Assembly (NCBI RefSeq): GCF_018698455.1
Contig: NZ_JABIOQ010000059.1
Span: forward strand, 1-45,405
DNA length: 45,405 nt
Direction: 5' to 3'
Source of the DNA: Sulfurimonas sp.
Lineage (GTDB): Bacteria; Campylobacterota; Campylobacteria; Campylobacterales; Sulfurimonadaceae
In this document: positions 28,013 to 36,664 of the stretch, piece after piece
Layout of the letters: each line of letters opens with the position of its first letter
How positions within the stretch are numbered: the first letter of the stretch is position 1
The notes under the pieces: model-generated
Database searches by the model: none
Told to the model about the DNA's origin: nothing
What the model saw: only the letters and a program-made list of their open reading frames with translations
Position numbers and translations under genes: made by a program

Positions 28013-28405
28013 ATGGATACATTAAAACTTGAAATCCTAACTCCTAATGGTGAAATCTTCAATGGTGAAGCTCTTAGTGTAGTTCTTCCTGGTGAAGAGG
28101 GAGAGTTCGGAGTACTTGCTGGACATGCATCACTTACAACACTTTTAACAAGTGGTGTAGTTGATGTTGAAAAAAAAGACAAATCAGTTGAAGCTATTGT
28201 AATTAGCTGGGGTGTTGTACAAGTAGATGAAGAAAAAGTTATAATTTTAGTAGAAGGTGCAGCTCCAATTCGTGGTAATAACGAAGCAGAAATTGCACAG
28301 GCTCTTGATGATGCGAAGAAACTAATTAAAGATGTTGCTGACTCTAGTGCAGCAATCGCTGTTGTTTCATCAAAAATAGAATCAGCAGCTCAAAGACTAC
28401 TATAA
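28013..28405 (+). CDS. atpC: F0F1 ATP synthase subunit epsilon
   Basis: 130 aa. LKLEILTPNGEIFNGEALSVVLPGEEGEFGVLAGHA is the beta-sandwich domain that contacts the c-ring and gamma. The C-terminal helical hairpin is Ala-rich. AAAGGAC precedes the ATG. exbB follows after three bases. Confidence 0.96.
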   Translation: MDTLKLEILTPNGEIFNGEALSVVLPGEEGEFGVLAGHASLTTLLTSGVVDVEKKDKSVEAIVISWGVVQVDEEKVIILVEGAAPIRGNNEAEIAQALDDAKKLIKDVADSSAAIAVVSSKIESAAQRLL

Positions 28406-28408
28406 TAT

Positions 28409-28975
28409 ATGTTAAACAGTTTAATTGATTTTTATCTTAAAAGCCATCCTGTGACTATAGGTGTATTGATTCTTTTATCAGTATACTTTATAGTCTTAAA
28501 CTGGGTATTTTTTTATAGATACTTTTCTATTAATAACTGGCTCACTTCTGAAAGTAATTCGTTAGAATCGTTATTAATGGGTTCAACTACAGTTAATGAA
28601 GACTCTTTTTTAAATAATTTTATAAAAACAAGTAATGTTATTTCAAAAGAAGTACTTGGTCTAGGAATGATTGCTGCTACAAAAGAGGCTACTAAAGGCC
28701 TATCTATACTTTCTATATTTGCTTCTACAACACCTTTTATTGGTCTTTTTGGTACAGTTGTTTCTATTTTAGATACATTTTCTCATATTGGGCAAACTAG
28801 TGGAAGTATGTCTGTTATTTCTAGTGGTGTTTCTGATGCTCTTGTGGCAACAGCTGCTGGTATATTTGTAGCGATTTTTGCTTATACATATCATCAAGTT
28901 TTAAAAAGAAAATCTTTTGAACTTATATCATATCTTCAGATGCAAAGTGATGCAATAATAGCTCGAAAGGTGTAA
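28409..28975 (+). CDS. TolQ/ExbB/MotA-family proton channel protein
   Basis: 188 aa. Three membrane helices: ~17-37, one around ATKGLSILSIFASTTPFIGLFGTVVSIL, and SDALVATAAGIFVAIFAYTYH. The GLFGTV and ALVATAAGIFVAI motifs are typical of the TolQ/ExbB proton channel. With the ExbD/TolR partner downstream it should power the Tol system. The place next to tolB and pal argues for a TolQ role. Confidence 0.9.
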   Translation: MLNSLIDFYLKSHPVTIGVLILLSVYFIVLNWVFFYRYFSINNWLTSESNSLESLLMGSTTVNEDSFLNNFIKTSNVISKEVLGLGMIAATKEATKGLSILSIFASTTPFIGLFGTVVSILDTFSHIGQTSGSMSVISSGVSDALVATAAGIFVAIFAYTYHQVLKRKSFELISYLQMQSDAIIARKV

Positions 28976-28977
28976 CT

Positions 28978-29370
28978 ATGTTATATGATTGGGATGAAAA
29001 ACCAGAACTAAACATTACTCCTCTCGTAGATGTGATGCTAGTTTTACTAGCTATACTCATGGTTATTGCTCCAAATATAGTTTATGAAGAAAATATTAAA
29101 CTTCCTCAGGGTTCAGTCTCAAAACAACTCTCTAAAATTTCACCTGTACATATAGTGATAGATAAAAATTCAAATGTCAAGCTAAATGGAAACCAAGAAC
29201 TGATGAATGCATTTATGGATAACTTCTCTAGCTATGCACAAGATTTAGATAAAAAAGCGACAGTTCTTATAAGTGCAGACAGAAGTCTAGACTATGGAAT
29301 TGTTATGTCCGTTTTAGCAGCTGTAAAACAGGCTGGTTTTATAGAAGTATCATTAGCAACAAATGGATAA
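28978..29370 (+). CDS. TolR/ExbD-family protein
   Basis: 130 aa. LNITPLVDVMLVLLAILMVIAP is the single membrane helix with the essential proton-carrying Asp in PLVDVMLVLL. The periplasmic domain has VHIVIDKNSNVKLNG and VLISADRSLDYGIVMSVLAAVKQAG. Forms the TolQR/ExbBD motor with the preceding gene. Confidence 0.93.
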   Translation: MLYDWDEKPELNITPLVDVMLVLLAILMVIAPNIVYEENIKLPQGSVSKQLSKISPVHIVIDKNSNVKLNGNQELMNAFMDNFSSYAQDLDKKATVLISADRSLDYGIVMSVLAAVKQAGFIEVSLATNG

Positions 29371-30040
29371 TAACAGTAATTTTTACTTCAGTGGATTTCT
29401 CTCATTTTCATTTTTTTTCATTTTCATTTTAATTTTTTCATTATTATTTAGTAAAGAAGTAATCCCTAAGACGTTCGCTTTGAAAAAAGCTAACTTTATC
29501 TCTGTTTCTTTAAGTAGTATAGATCTCAAAAAGAGTAGTTATACTCCTCAAGTCGAAGTAAAATCTCCTAAAGTTAAAAAGAAAAATGTTGATATAAATA
29601 ATTTATTTAATGATGTTTGGACTCCTAAAATAAAAAAAACTGAGCAAAAAAATATTCAAAAAAATTCAAGACGACTTTTGGAGATTCAGAAGAAGATTAA
29701 AACAAAAAACAGTAATACTGTTAAAGCAAGAGATAAAGCTAAAAAAAATAATTCAACTGCTGATGAAGTAAATGAATATAATGCTAAAATTCAAGCAATT
29801 ATTCATCAATACTTTAGTGTTCCTCCTAATTCACAAGGATATAGAGCAAAGAGTGTTATTACAATAAGTGCCATTGGCAAGGTTATTGATTTCAGGATTT
29901 TGACCCACTCTGGACATGAAGAGTTTGATAATGAAGTTGATAAAATTAAAAGTAGAATTATAGATGTTATTTTTCCATTGAGCCCTGAAAAAATAACAAC
30001 AAGAACTATCATTTTACTTATATCTGAGGAAGAAACTTGA
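29363..30040 (+). CDS. TolA/TonB-like energy transducer
   Basis: 225 aa. One N-terminal membrane anchor (FLSFSFFFIFILIFSLLF), then a Lys-rich linker (~60-150), then a TonB/TolA C-terminal fold: IHQYFSVPPNSQGYRAKSVITISAIGKVIDFRILTHSG. It would span the periplasm and pass motor force to outer-membrane partners. TolA is favoured over TonB by the neighbouring tolB and pal. Overlaps the TolR-like gene by 8 bp. Confidence 0.82.
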   Translation: MDNNSNFYFSGFLSFSFFFIFILIFSLLFSKEVIPKTFALKKANFISVSLSSIDLKKSSYTPQVEVKSPKVKKKNVDINNLFNDVWTPKIKKTEQKNIQKNSRRLLEIQKKIKTKNSNTVKARDKAKKNNSTADEVNEYNAKIQAIIHQYFSVPPNSQGYRAKSVITISAIGKVIDFRILTHSGHEEFDNEVDKIKSRIIDVIFPLSPEKITTRTIILLISEEET

Positions 30041-31287
30041 AAATACTATTTTTAATACTTATGTTATTTGGACTCTTATTTGGTGGTGATGCTACTATTG
30101 AGGTTATTAAGAAAGTTGATGTACTACCATCTTTAGCAGTGGAAGATGCATCTATAAGTTATGATGACTCTTTTAAGTTGAAGTTTTTTAAATCAATTAT
30201 TGCAGATTTGAATGTACTATCAATTTTTAATGTTGATAGATTTTATCGAGAAACACATTACAACAATACAAATGTTGTAGCTTCCAATAGAAATAAAAAG
30301 TATGTACTTAGATACAAAATGTTTGAAGATGATGGCGGAGCTTTAAATGTGCACATTAAACTCTTGAAAAATAATGAAATTGAGTTTTCTAAAAACTACA
30401 AAATAAGTCGACAAAGTATTTATATGTTTATCTCGCATGCGATAGCTTTTGATATAAATGAGTTTATGGGTGCTTCCTCTGTAGAATGGATGAAAAGAAA
30501 AGTTATATTTTCTCGTATTGTAGGTCCAAAAAAAAGTGAGATTATTATATCTGACTATACTTTAGCTTATCAGAGGGTTATTTTAAAAGGTGGATTTAAT
30601 ATTTTTCCAAAATGGGCTAATAAGTCACAAACAGCTTTTTACTATACAGCATTAGACCCTAAAGTTCCCACACTTAAGCATTTAGACATAAAAACATTAA
30701 AAATAAAGAGTGTCATTACATCTGATGGAATTATGATTTGTTCAGATGTTAGTCCAAATGGAATTACATTGCTTTTAACTATGGCAAAAAAAGGACAACC
30801 AGATATATATTCGTATAATATAAAAACAAAAAAGTATATACGCGAGACTACCTATGGTGGAATTGATGTAAATGCTCAATTTATGAATAAAGATACTATT
30901 GTTTTTATATCTTCGCGACTTGGATATCCAAATGTTTTTTCAAAAAAACTAAATACCAATGAGATAGAGCAAATGGTTTATTATGGAACAAGTAACTCAG
31001 CTTGTAGTTCGAATGGAGAATATATAGTTTACAAAGCACGTGAAAGTTCAAATGCATATGATATAAATACATTTAATCTTCATCTGATTTCAACTAAAAC
31101 AGACTTTATTAGAAGATTAACAGCTACGGGGGTAAATGAATTTCCAAGATTTTCTAAAGATGGGGATGCAATACTTTTCATTAAGAATTATAAGGGACAG
31201 AGTGCAATCGGAATAATAAGGGTCAATCATAATAAAAACTATCTTTTCCCACTTAAATATGGAAAAGTTCAGTCAATGGACTGGTAG
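30037..31287 (+). CDS. tolB: Tol-Pal system protein TolB
   Basis: 416 aa periplasmic beta-propeller. A signal peptide (LKILFLILMLFGLLFGGDA) is followed by an N-terminal domain and WD40-like TolB repeats, for example MICSDVSPNGITLLLTMAKKGQPDIY and FPRFSKDGDAILFIKN. It is divergent from E. coli TolB but in the right place. The start is TTG at 30037, within the preceding stop (TTGA), with GAGGAAG upstream. Confidence 0.88.
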   Translation: MKILFLILMLFGLLFGGDATIEVIKKVDVLPSLAVEDASISYDDSFKLKFFKSIIADLNVLSIFNVDRFYRETHYNNTNVVASNRNKKYVLRYKMFEDDGGALNVHIKLLKNNEIEFSKNYKISRQSIYMFISHAIAFDINEFMGASSVEWMKRKVIFSRIVGPKKSEIIISDYTLAYQRVILKGGFNIFPKWANKSQTAFYYTALDPKVPTLKHLDIKTLKIKSVITSDGIMICSDVSPNGITLLLTMAKKGQPDIYSYNIKTKKYIRETTYGGIDVNAQFMNKDTIVFISSRLGYPNVFSKKLNTNEIEQMVYYGTSNSACSSNGEYIVYKARESSNAYDINTFNLHLISTKTDFIRRLTATGVNEFPRFSKDGDAILFIKNYKGQSAIGIIRVNHNKNYLFPLKYGKVQSMDW

Positions 31288-31316
31288 CAATTATAGTAAT
31301 ATTGACATTTTTTAGG

Positions 31317-31322
31317 TATAAT
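31317..31322 (+). promoter_or_regulatory. -10 box for pal
   Basis: TATAAT 37 bases before the pal ATG, in a 71-bp gap after tolB, so pal and cpoB can be expressed separately from the atp-tol run. A TTGACA at 31302 is only nine bases upstream of the -10 and cannot be its -35. Confidence 0.55.
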
Positions 31323-31358
31323 AGCGATAATTTTTAAAAACAATTAAGGAAATCAAAT

Positions 31359-31922
31359 ATGAAAAATATAGTTCTTTCAAGTGTAGCAACAGTACTTTTA
31401 TTATTTACTGGATGTAGCCAAAGTGAACCAGCAGTAGATATAAAGTCTAACACAGAGACAATAGCCGTTGTGGAGGAAGTGAAAAGTGTAGAAACTGAAG
31501 TAGTTGCGAGTGAAGAGAGTATGGTAAGTTTATCATCAAATGAAAATGCAAGTTCAAATACGAACTTGAGTATGTCTGAGGTTGAAAGTAAATTACCCGC
31601 TATTTATTTTGCATTTGATAAGTTTGAGATAGATACTGCAATGCAAGTAAAAATTTCTGAGGCAGCTGATCTTGGAAAGAATGGGGCTAAATCATATAGT
31701 GTTAAACTTGAAGGTAACTGTGATGAATGGGGAAGCGATGAGTATAATTTCGCTCTTGGTTTAAAACGTGCTAGCAATGTTAAAAAAGCATTAGTATCTG
31801 AAGGTATTGACACTTCTCGTATATCTATGGTAAGTTATGGTGAAAGCAATGCTGTATGTAGTGATAAAACACAAGCATGTTGGGCTAAGAACCGTCGTGT
31901 AGATTTTAAACTTCTTCCATAG
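31359..31922 (+). CDS. pal: peptidoglycan-associated lipoprotein Pal
   Basis: 187 aa. Lipoprotein signal with lipobox LFTGC. A low-complexity Glu/Ser/Val linker (~20-80) leads to the OmpA-C domain: IYFAFDKFEID, LEGNCDEWGSDEYNFALGLKRA and VSYGESN...CWAKNRRVDF. It ties the outer membrane to peptidoglycan; known as Omp18 in Campylobacter. Confidence 0.95.
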   Translation: MKNIVLSSVATVLLLFTGCSQSEPAVDIKSNTETIAVVEEVKSVETEVVASEESMVSLSSNENASSNTNLSMSEVESKLPAIYFAFDKFEIDTAMQVKISEAADLGKNGAKSYSVKLEGNCDEWGSDEYNFALGLKRASNVKKALVSEGIDTSRISMVSYGESNAVCSDKTQACWAKNRRVDFKLLP

Positions 31923-31933
31923 TAGTATGTATT

Positions 31934-32851
31934 ATGAACAAGAGTAAAAATCTTCTTTTACTCTCTCTAGTCTTCCCTGTAATTATTCTCAGTGCTGAAC
32001 CTTCTGCGTTTGGTGCTGGCAATATTGATAGTTCAAATCCTTATGGACTCACTTCAAATGAAAAAGTCATACTCGCTACTAAAAATAAACTTAATAAAGT
32101 CTCGATAAAGAGTAGTAATCAAGCCAATAGACTCGACTCATTAAGAGATAGGATAGATGGTTTACAGAGTGTTCTAGAGAGTTTAAGTAGAAAAGCACAT
32201 AATAATAAAATTCATTTAAAAGATCAAGATGTTAAGAATAATTTAACTCGAACTAATGTTAAGGAATATGAAAAACGATTAAGTGAATTTGTAGAACGAA
32301 ATACAAAAAATATTCAAGAGCAAAAAATACTTCTATCGCAAATGGTTTCACTTGTAGATGAAATTAGTCGAGAGTATGTTTCTAAAAAAGAGTTCAATGC
32401 TTTAGTTAATGATGTAAATAAATTTAAATCTCTAATAGTGAAAGAGCTAAAAACAAAAACAAAAACAAGTTCTAAGAGTAAACTGTCATCGTTGAGTTCA
32501 ATAGAAGTATATAATCAAGCAGATAAATACTACAAAAAGAAGTATTATACAGATGCTATTAAAAATTATGAATACTTAATTAAAAAGAACTATAAACCTG
32601 CTTTCGCACATTATATGATAGGTGAAATGAACTTTAAGAGAAAAAATTATGCGAATGCTATTTCGTATTTTAAAAAGAGTTCGGCAATGTACGCAGAGGC
32701 TAGCTACATGCCGAATTTAATGCTACATACCGCACTGGCAATGAAAAGGACAGGAGACAATAACCATGCACAGGCTTTCTTTGAAGCGATTATTGTTAAG
32801 TATCCAAATTCAGTTGAATCAGATAAAGCAAGTTTATATATTCAGCCGTAA
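31934..32851 (+). CDS. Tol-Pal associated TPR protein CpoB/YbgF-like
   Basis: 305 aa. A signal peptide (to about SAEPSAFG) is followed by a coiled coil (~45-175), which in CpoB/YbgF mediates trimerisation. The C-terminal TPR domain is IEVYNQADKYYKKKYYTDAIKNYEYLI...HYMIGEMNFKRKNYANAISYFKKS...FFEAIIVKYPNS. The last gene of the Tol-Pal set; it coordinates peptidoglycan synthesis with Tol in other bacteria. Confidence 0.85.
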   Translation: MNKSKNLLLLSLVFPVIILSAEPSAFGAGNIDSSNPYGLTSNEKVILATKNKLNKVSIKSSNQANRLDSLRDRIDGLQSVLESLSRKAHNNKIHLKDQDVKNNLTRTNVKEYEKRLSEFVERNTKNIQEQKILLSQMVSLVDEISREYVSKKEFNALVNDVNKFKSLIVKELKTKTKTSSKSKLSSLSSIEVYNQADKYYKKKYYTDAIKNYEYLIKKNYKPAFAHYMIGEMNFKRKNYANAISYFKKSSAMYAEASYMPNLMLHTALAMKRTGDNNHAQAFFEAIIVKYPNSVESDKASLYIQP

Positions 32852-32853
32852 TA

Positions 32854-32859
32854 TATAAT
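32854..32859 (+). promoter_or_regulatory. -10 box for slyD
   Basis: TATAAT 40 bases before the slyD ATG; an overlapping alternative TAAAAT is at 32867-32872, 27 bases before the ATG. One of these probably drives slyD and the two genes after it. Confidence 0.4.
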
Positions 32860-32898
32860 TTTATGATAAAATCGCAAAAATAATTAAAGGACATAAAA

Positions 32899-33408
32899 AT
32901 GGCAATAGAAGCGAATCAAATAGTATCAATAGAATACGAAGTACGTGATGGTGATAAAGTAGTAGATAGTAATATGGGTGGAGACGCACTTATTTTTATG
33001 TTTGGAAAAGGTCAAATTATTCCAGGTTTAGAAAATGGAATTGTTAATATGACTGCCGGCGAAAAAGCAGATATACTAGTTAAACCAGAAGATGCTTATG
33101 GTGAGTATAGCGGAGAAGCAACTCAAGAAGTTCCAGTAGACCAATTTGCAGGAATTGATTTAGCACTAGGAATGACTCTTTATGGTCAAGCGGAAGATGG
33201 TGGAACTACACAAGTAACTGTTAAAGAAATTGGTGCAGATACAATTACTATTGACTTTAACCATCCTTTAGCTGGAAAAGAATTAATGTTTAGTATAAAA
33301 CTAAACAGTGTTAGAGATGCTTCTGAAGAAGAAGCAATGACAGGTGTACCTTCTGAAAACAAGAAAGAAGAGGGTGAAAGCTGTGGTACAGGCTGTGGAT
33401 GCCACTAG
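32899..33408 (+). CDS. slyD: FKBP-type peptidyl-prolyl isomerase SlyD
   Basis: 169 aa. The FKBP domain (IEYEVRDGDKVVDSN, GKGQIIPGLENGI) is interrupted by the insert-in-flap chaperone domain (EDAYGEYSGEATQEVP...TVKEIGADTITIDFNHPLAGKEL). A short metal-binding tail ends CGTGCGCH, far shorter than the His-rich tail of E. coli SlyD. Likely role in protein folding and nickel supply to hydrogenase or urease. The end overlaps the next gene by 26 bp. Confidence 0.95.
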   Translation: MAIEANQIVSIEYEVRDGDKVVDSNMGGDALIFMFGKGQIIPGLENGIVNMTAGEKADILVKPEDAYGEYSGEATQEVPVDQFAGIDLALGMTLYGQAEDGGTTQVTVKEIGADTITIDFNHPLAGKELMFSIKLNSVRDASEEEAMTGVPSENKKEEGESCGTGCGCH

Positions 33409-34153
33409 TTTCGTAACTGCTTCTGAAGCTTCTTACCAAGCGAAGAAGACAGCTACACTTTTAAAAACACTTAATGTCAATGCTCTCATTATGGGAGAGG
33501 TTGGCGTTGGTAAAAAAAGTTTAGCTATTTTTATACTTCCAGATGCACCTATCTTAGATGCATCTAACTTTGATGAACTTCTTACTAGCATAGAAAGCTG
33601 TGATGAAATTATCATAACAAATATTGACAATTCACCAAATATTAAAAGACTTATAGATACAATTAACGAAAGTAGTATTCGTGTTATAGCGACTTCAAAA
33701 AGTTTTTTTACAAATGACTTTATTAATGATTTATTTAGTGTAAAATTTACAATTCCACCTCTTATAGAAAGAGAAGAAGATGTAGCACTTTTAGTAAAAT
33801 CATTTGTAAAAGAAGCAGCTCTCTTATTTGGATTTACTAAAGAGTTTAATATGGATAATTTTCATGCAGACTTGAGAGAAAATTCGAAATCTTTGAGAAA
33901 ACAAGTTACTATGACATATTTGATGCAAGATATCGGTGATAGCGAACTTATGAGCATTATGGAAAATTATTTGTACGATAAAATGGGTTCAAGTAGTGAC
34001 TATAGAAACTTTTTATATCTTTACGAAGTTCCTCTCATTAGAGCGGGACTAGCAAAATTTAAATCTCAATTACAATTATCAGATAAATTGGGTTTAAATA
34101 GAAATACCTTAAGAAAAAAAATATCTGATAATAAACAATATTTAGAGGAGTAG
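33383..34153 (+). CDS. degenerate NtrC-like AAA+ protein with C-terminal Fis-type HTH
   Basis: 256 aa. Walker A is GEVGVGKKS (38-46). The central region has [15 protein letters not shown] and [20 protein letters not shown], matching the PPLxxRxEDI part of sigma-54 activators. The last ~30 residues ([18 protein letters not shown]) are a Fis-type HTH. It lacks the GAFTGA loop that contacts sigma-54, the Walker B is weak (EIIITNID), and no receiver domain is present. GTG 33383 is chosen as start (GAGGGTG seven bases upstream, inside slyD). It probably binds DNA but may not activate sigma-54. It sits 2 bp before the metacaspase gene, so they are likely co-transcribed. Confidence 0.75.
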   Translation: MVQAVDATSFVTASEASYQAKKTATLLKTLNVNALIMGEVGVGKKSLAIFILPDAPILDASNFDELLTSIESCDEIIITNIDNSPNIKRLIDTINESSIRVIATSKSFFTNDFINDLFSVKFTIPPLIEREEDVALLVKSFVKEAALLFGFTKEFNMDNFHADLRENSKSLRKQVTMTYLMQDIGDSELMSIMENYLYDKMGSSSDYRNFLYLYEVPLIRAGLAKFKSQLQLSDKLGLNRNTLRKKISDNKQYLEE

Positions 34154-34155
34154 GT

Positions 34156-35589
34156 ATGAGAGTAATTTTAAATCTATTTTTAATGATGTTATTATGTACC
34201 GTTTCACTGCATGCACAACGTGGTCTGAAACTCAAGCAGATGAAAGAAGAACAGCGAATAGCACTTGTTATTGGAAATGTTAATTACCAAAGTCTATCCA
34301 AACTTAAAAATCCCATAAATGATGCTCGAGCGATGAAAAATGCTTTAAAAAAGCGTGGTTTTAGTGTTATGTATAAAGAAAATGCTTCTAAACGCGAGAT
34401 GAAGAAACTTATAAAAGAATTTACATATAAGCTCAAACGTGGTGGAGTAGGACTTTACTATTTTGCTGGACATGGTATAAATGTAAATGGTCAAAACTAC
34501 CTTGTTTCTATAAACTCAGACTTAGCAAGTAAAGAAGATGTTGAGTATGAAGCTTATGCCTTAAACCGCATAACTAAGAAGATGCAAGAGGCGAAAAATC
34601 GTTTAAACATTGTAATACTTGATGCTTGCAGAAACGACCCGTTTTCTAGAAGTGCTGGCGGTGGTTTGGCTCCTGTTGGAAATGCCAAAGGAATTTTTGT
34701 GGCCTATGCGACGGAAGCTGGAGATGTAGCGGCCGATGGTAGTGGTAAAAATGGTGTTTTTACAAAACGACTCATAGAGCATATGAACGAAAAGGGTGCT
34801 ACGATAGAGAGAGTCTTTAAAAATGTACGTACAGATGTTCAAACAGATACTAATGGAAGACAGTCTCCTGGAGTTTACAACCAGATAACAGGTGACTTTT
34901 ATTTTACACTTCCAAATACAAATACGAACGGATATAAAAAAACAAAACAACAAGTTAAAAGCACAAAAAAATCAAGCTTTAATTTTGGAGACAATGCTCC
35001 ATCTACTTTCTCACTTACAATAAACCAAACTCCATCTGATGCAAGAGTAAGCATAACAAATATAAGTCCAAGATACTATGATGGTATGGCTTTAGAAGCT
35101 GGGTCTTATAACATAAAAGTAAGTAAGACTGGTTACTACTCTAAAACTGGAAAAGTTGATTTACAGAGTGATTTGAATATTGAAATAAGTTTAAAGAAGA
35201 AACTTGTGTCAAGAAAAGTAGTGGAGAAAAAAACAGGAACAAAGGATGTAGTTGTTTTAAATGGTTTAATGTGGCAAGATAATCGAGATGCTAAAACTTT
35301 AAGAGAAGACTGGGGAGGGGCTAAAGATTACTGTAGCAATCTAAAGTTAGCTGGATACTCTGACTGGTATCTTCCAAGTAAGGATGAACTAAAAAGTATC
35401 GTTGATAAAAGTAGAACACCAAGTATAAAGAATGAATTTACTAATGCTACTTCTAGTTTTTATTGGTCTTCTTCGTCCTATGTTTCGAATTCTAAGCGTG
35501 CTTGGTTTGTAAACTTTAAGCTTGGCACTTCCTACAGCTACAATAAGACCGATGAGTTTTATGTCAGGTGTGCTAGGGCAGGACAATAA
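34156..35589 (+). CDS. secreted metacaspase-like protein with PEGA and DUF1566 domains
   Basis: 477 aa. A signal peptide (to ~Ala20) is followed by a caspase-like p20 domain (33-250) with catalytic His106 in [12 protein letters not shown] and Cys158 in [31 protein letters not shown] is the usual first strand. Then comes a PEGA-like domain (~284-347: [27 protein letters not shown]). Last is a DUF1566/Lcl-C domain (~365-475: [34 protein letters not shown]). Caspase-type peptidases of this class usually cut after basic residues. Export suggests periplasmic or surface action. Confidence 0.88.
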   Translation: MRVILNLFLMMLLCTVSLHAQRGLKLKQMKEEQRIALVIGNVNYQSLSKLKNPINDARAMKNALKKRGFSVMYKENASKREMKKLIKEFTYKLKRGGVGLYYFAGHGINVNGQNYLVSINSDLASKEDVEYEAYALNRITKKMQEAKNRLNIVILDACRNDPFSRSAGGGLAPVGNAKGIFVAYATEAGDVAADGSGKNGVFTKRLIEHMNEKGATIERVFKNVRTDVQTDTNGRQSPGVYNQITGDFYFTLPNTNTNGYKKTKQQVKSTKKSSFNFGDNAPSTFSLTINQTPSDARVSITNISPRYYDGMALEAGSYNIKVSKTGYYSKTGKVDLQSDLNIEISLKKKLVSRKVVEKKTGTKDVVVLNGLMWQDNRDAKTLREDWGGAKDYCSNLKLAGYSDWYLPSKDELKSIVDKSRTPSIKNEFTNATSSFYWSSSSYVSNSKRAWFVNFKLGTSYSYNKTDEFYVRCARAGQ

Positions 35590-35611
35590 GATACTTTGAT
35601 TATTTGCTCTT

Positions 35612-35631
35612 TTCCATCGTCCTCTATGGAA
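35612..35631. repeat. short stem-loop after metacaspase gene
   Basis: TTCCAT (35612-35617) pairs with ATGGAA (35626-35631) across an eight-base loop, 23 bases after the stop. No T-tract follows, so termination is uncertain. Confidence 0.3.
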
Positions 35632-35694
35632 GTATATACATCAATAAGTAAAGTATGTATTCCTAAGCAAAGCATGGGTAGTAGAAAAATTAGT

Positions 35695-35700
35695 TATAAT
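35695..35700 (+). promoter_or_regulatory. -10 box for fabD
   Basis: TATAAT 25 bases before the fabD ATG in a 135-bp gap, followed by an AAGGA site. Confidence 0.6.
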
Positions 35701-35724
35701 CTCACAAAATAATGAAGGACAAAT

Positions 35725-36663
35725 ATGAGTAAAATTGCAATGATATTCGCAGGACAAGGTAGTCAAGCTGTAGGAATGGGTAAAGATTTTTATGAAAACA
35801 GTGAAGTAGCACGAGAGATGTTCGCTAAAGCTGGAGAGAGAATAGGTGTTGATTTTAAAGAATTAATTTTTGAAGAAAATGAGAAATTAGGTCAAACAGC
35901 TTACACTCAACCTGCAATTCTACTTGTTCAGATGATAGCTTACAAGCTTTTTACTGATGCTTGTCCAGATGTAAAAGCTGAGCTTTTCTTAGGACACTCA
36001 CTTGGTGAGTTCTCTGCACTATGTGCTTCTGGTGCTATAGATTATGTTGACGCAGTTGAGTTAGTTCATAACCGTGGAGCTTACATGCAAAAGGCATGTG
36101 ACACTGTTGAAGCTGGAATGATGGTTCTTGTTGGACTTGATGATGCTTCAGTTGAAAAAGTTTGTGCTGATGCGCAAGCAGATGGTAAAAAAGTTTGGCC
36201 AGCTAACTATAACCAAGATGGTCAACTTGTTGTTGCTGGTATGAAATCAGACTTAGTTTCATTAGAGCAAACTTTTAAAGATGCTGGTGCAAAACGTGCG
36301 ATTTTACTAGATATGTCTGTTGCTTCTCATTGTGAGATTTTAGCACCTGCTCAAGCACCACTTGCTGAGTTAATGGAAAGAATGGTTAGTGATAATTTTT
36401 CTGCTCCCATCATCTCAAACGTGACAACTGCTCCATATAGTACTAAAGCAGATGCAGTTGCACTTCTTAAAAAGCAACTTGTTGAGCCAGTTAAGTACAA
36501 ACAGTCTATATTAGCTGTAGCTGGTGATTTAGATATGGCAATTGAGTTCGGTAACGGCATTACTCTTAAAGGTCTTAACCGTAGAATAGCTAAAGAGCTT
36601 ACAACTTTAAACATTTCAGATATGGCATCTTTAGAAAAAGTAAAAGAAGAAATCTGTTCATAG
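35725..36663 (+). CDS. fabD: malonyl-CoA-acyl carrier protein transacylase
   Basis: 312 aa. FAGQGSQAVGMG is the N-terminal motif. Catalytic Ser92 lies in GHSLGEFSAL, and the catalytic His is in MSVASHCEIL. The TQPAILL and GNGITLKGLNRR motifs are also present. It loads malonyl groups onto ACP for fatty-acid synthesis. The next gene starts two bases after the stop. Confidence 0.97.
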   Translation: MSKIAMIFAGQGSQAVGMGKDFYENSEVAREMFAKAGERIGVDFKELIFEENEKLGQTAYTQPAILLVQMIAYKLFTDACPDVKAELFLGHSLGEFSALCASGAIDYVDAVELVHNRGAYMQKACDTVEAGMMVLVGLDDASVEKVCADAQADGKKVWPANYNQDGQLVVAGMKSDLVSLEQTFKDAGAKRAILLDMSVASHCEILAPAQAPLAELMERMVSDNFSAPIISNVTTAPYSTKADAVALLKKQLVEPVKYKQSILAVAGDLDMAIEFGNGITLKGLNRRIAKELTTLNISDMASLEKVKEEICS

Positions 36664-36664
36664 T

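Noticed and set aside
31302-31322. TTGACA followed by TATAAT before pal
   Set aside because: Spacing is nine bases instead of ~17, so this is not a normal -35/-10 pair; only the -10 is kept.
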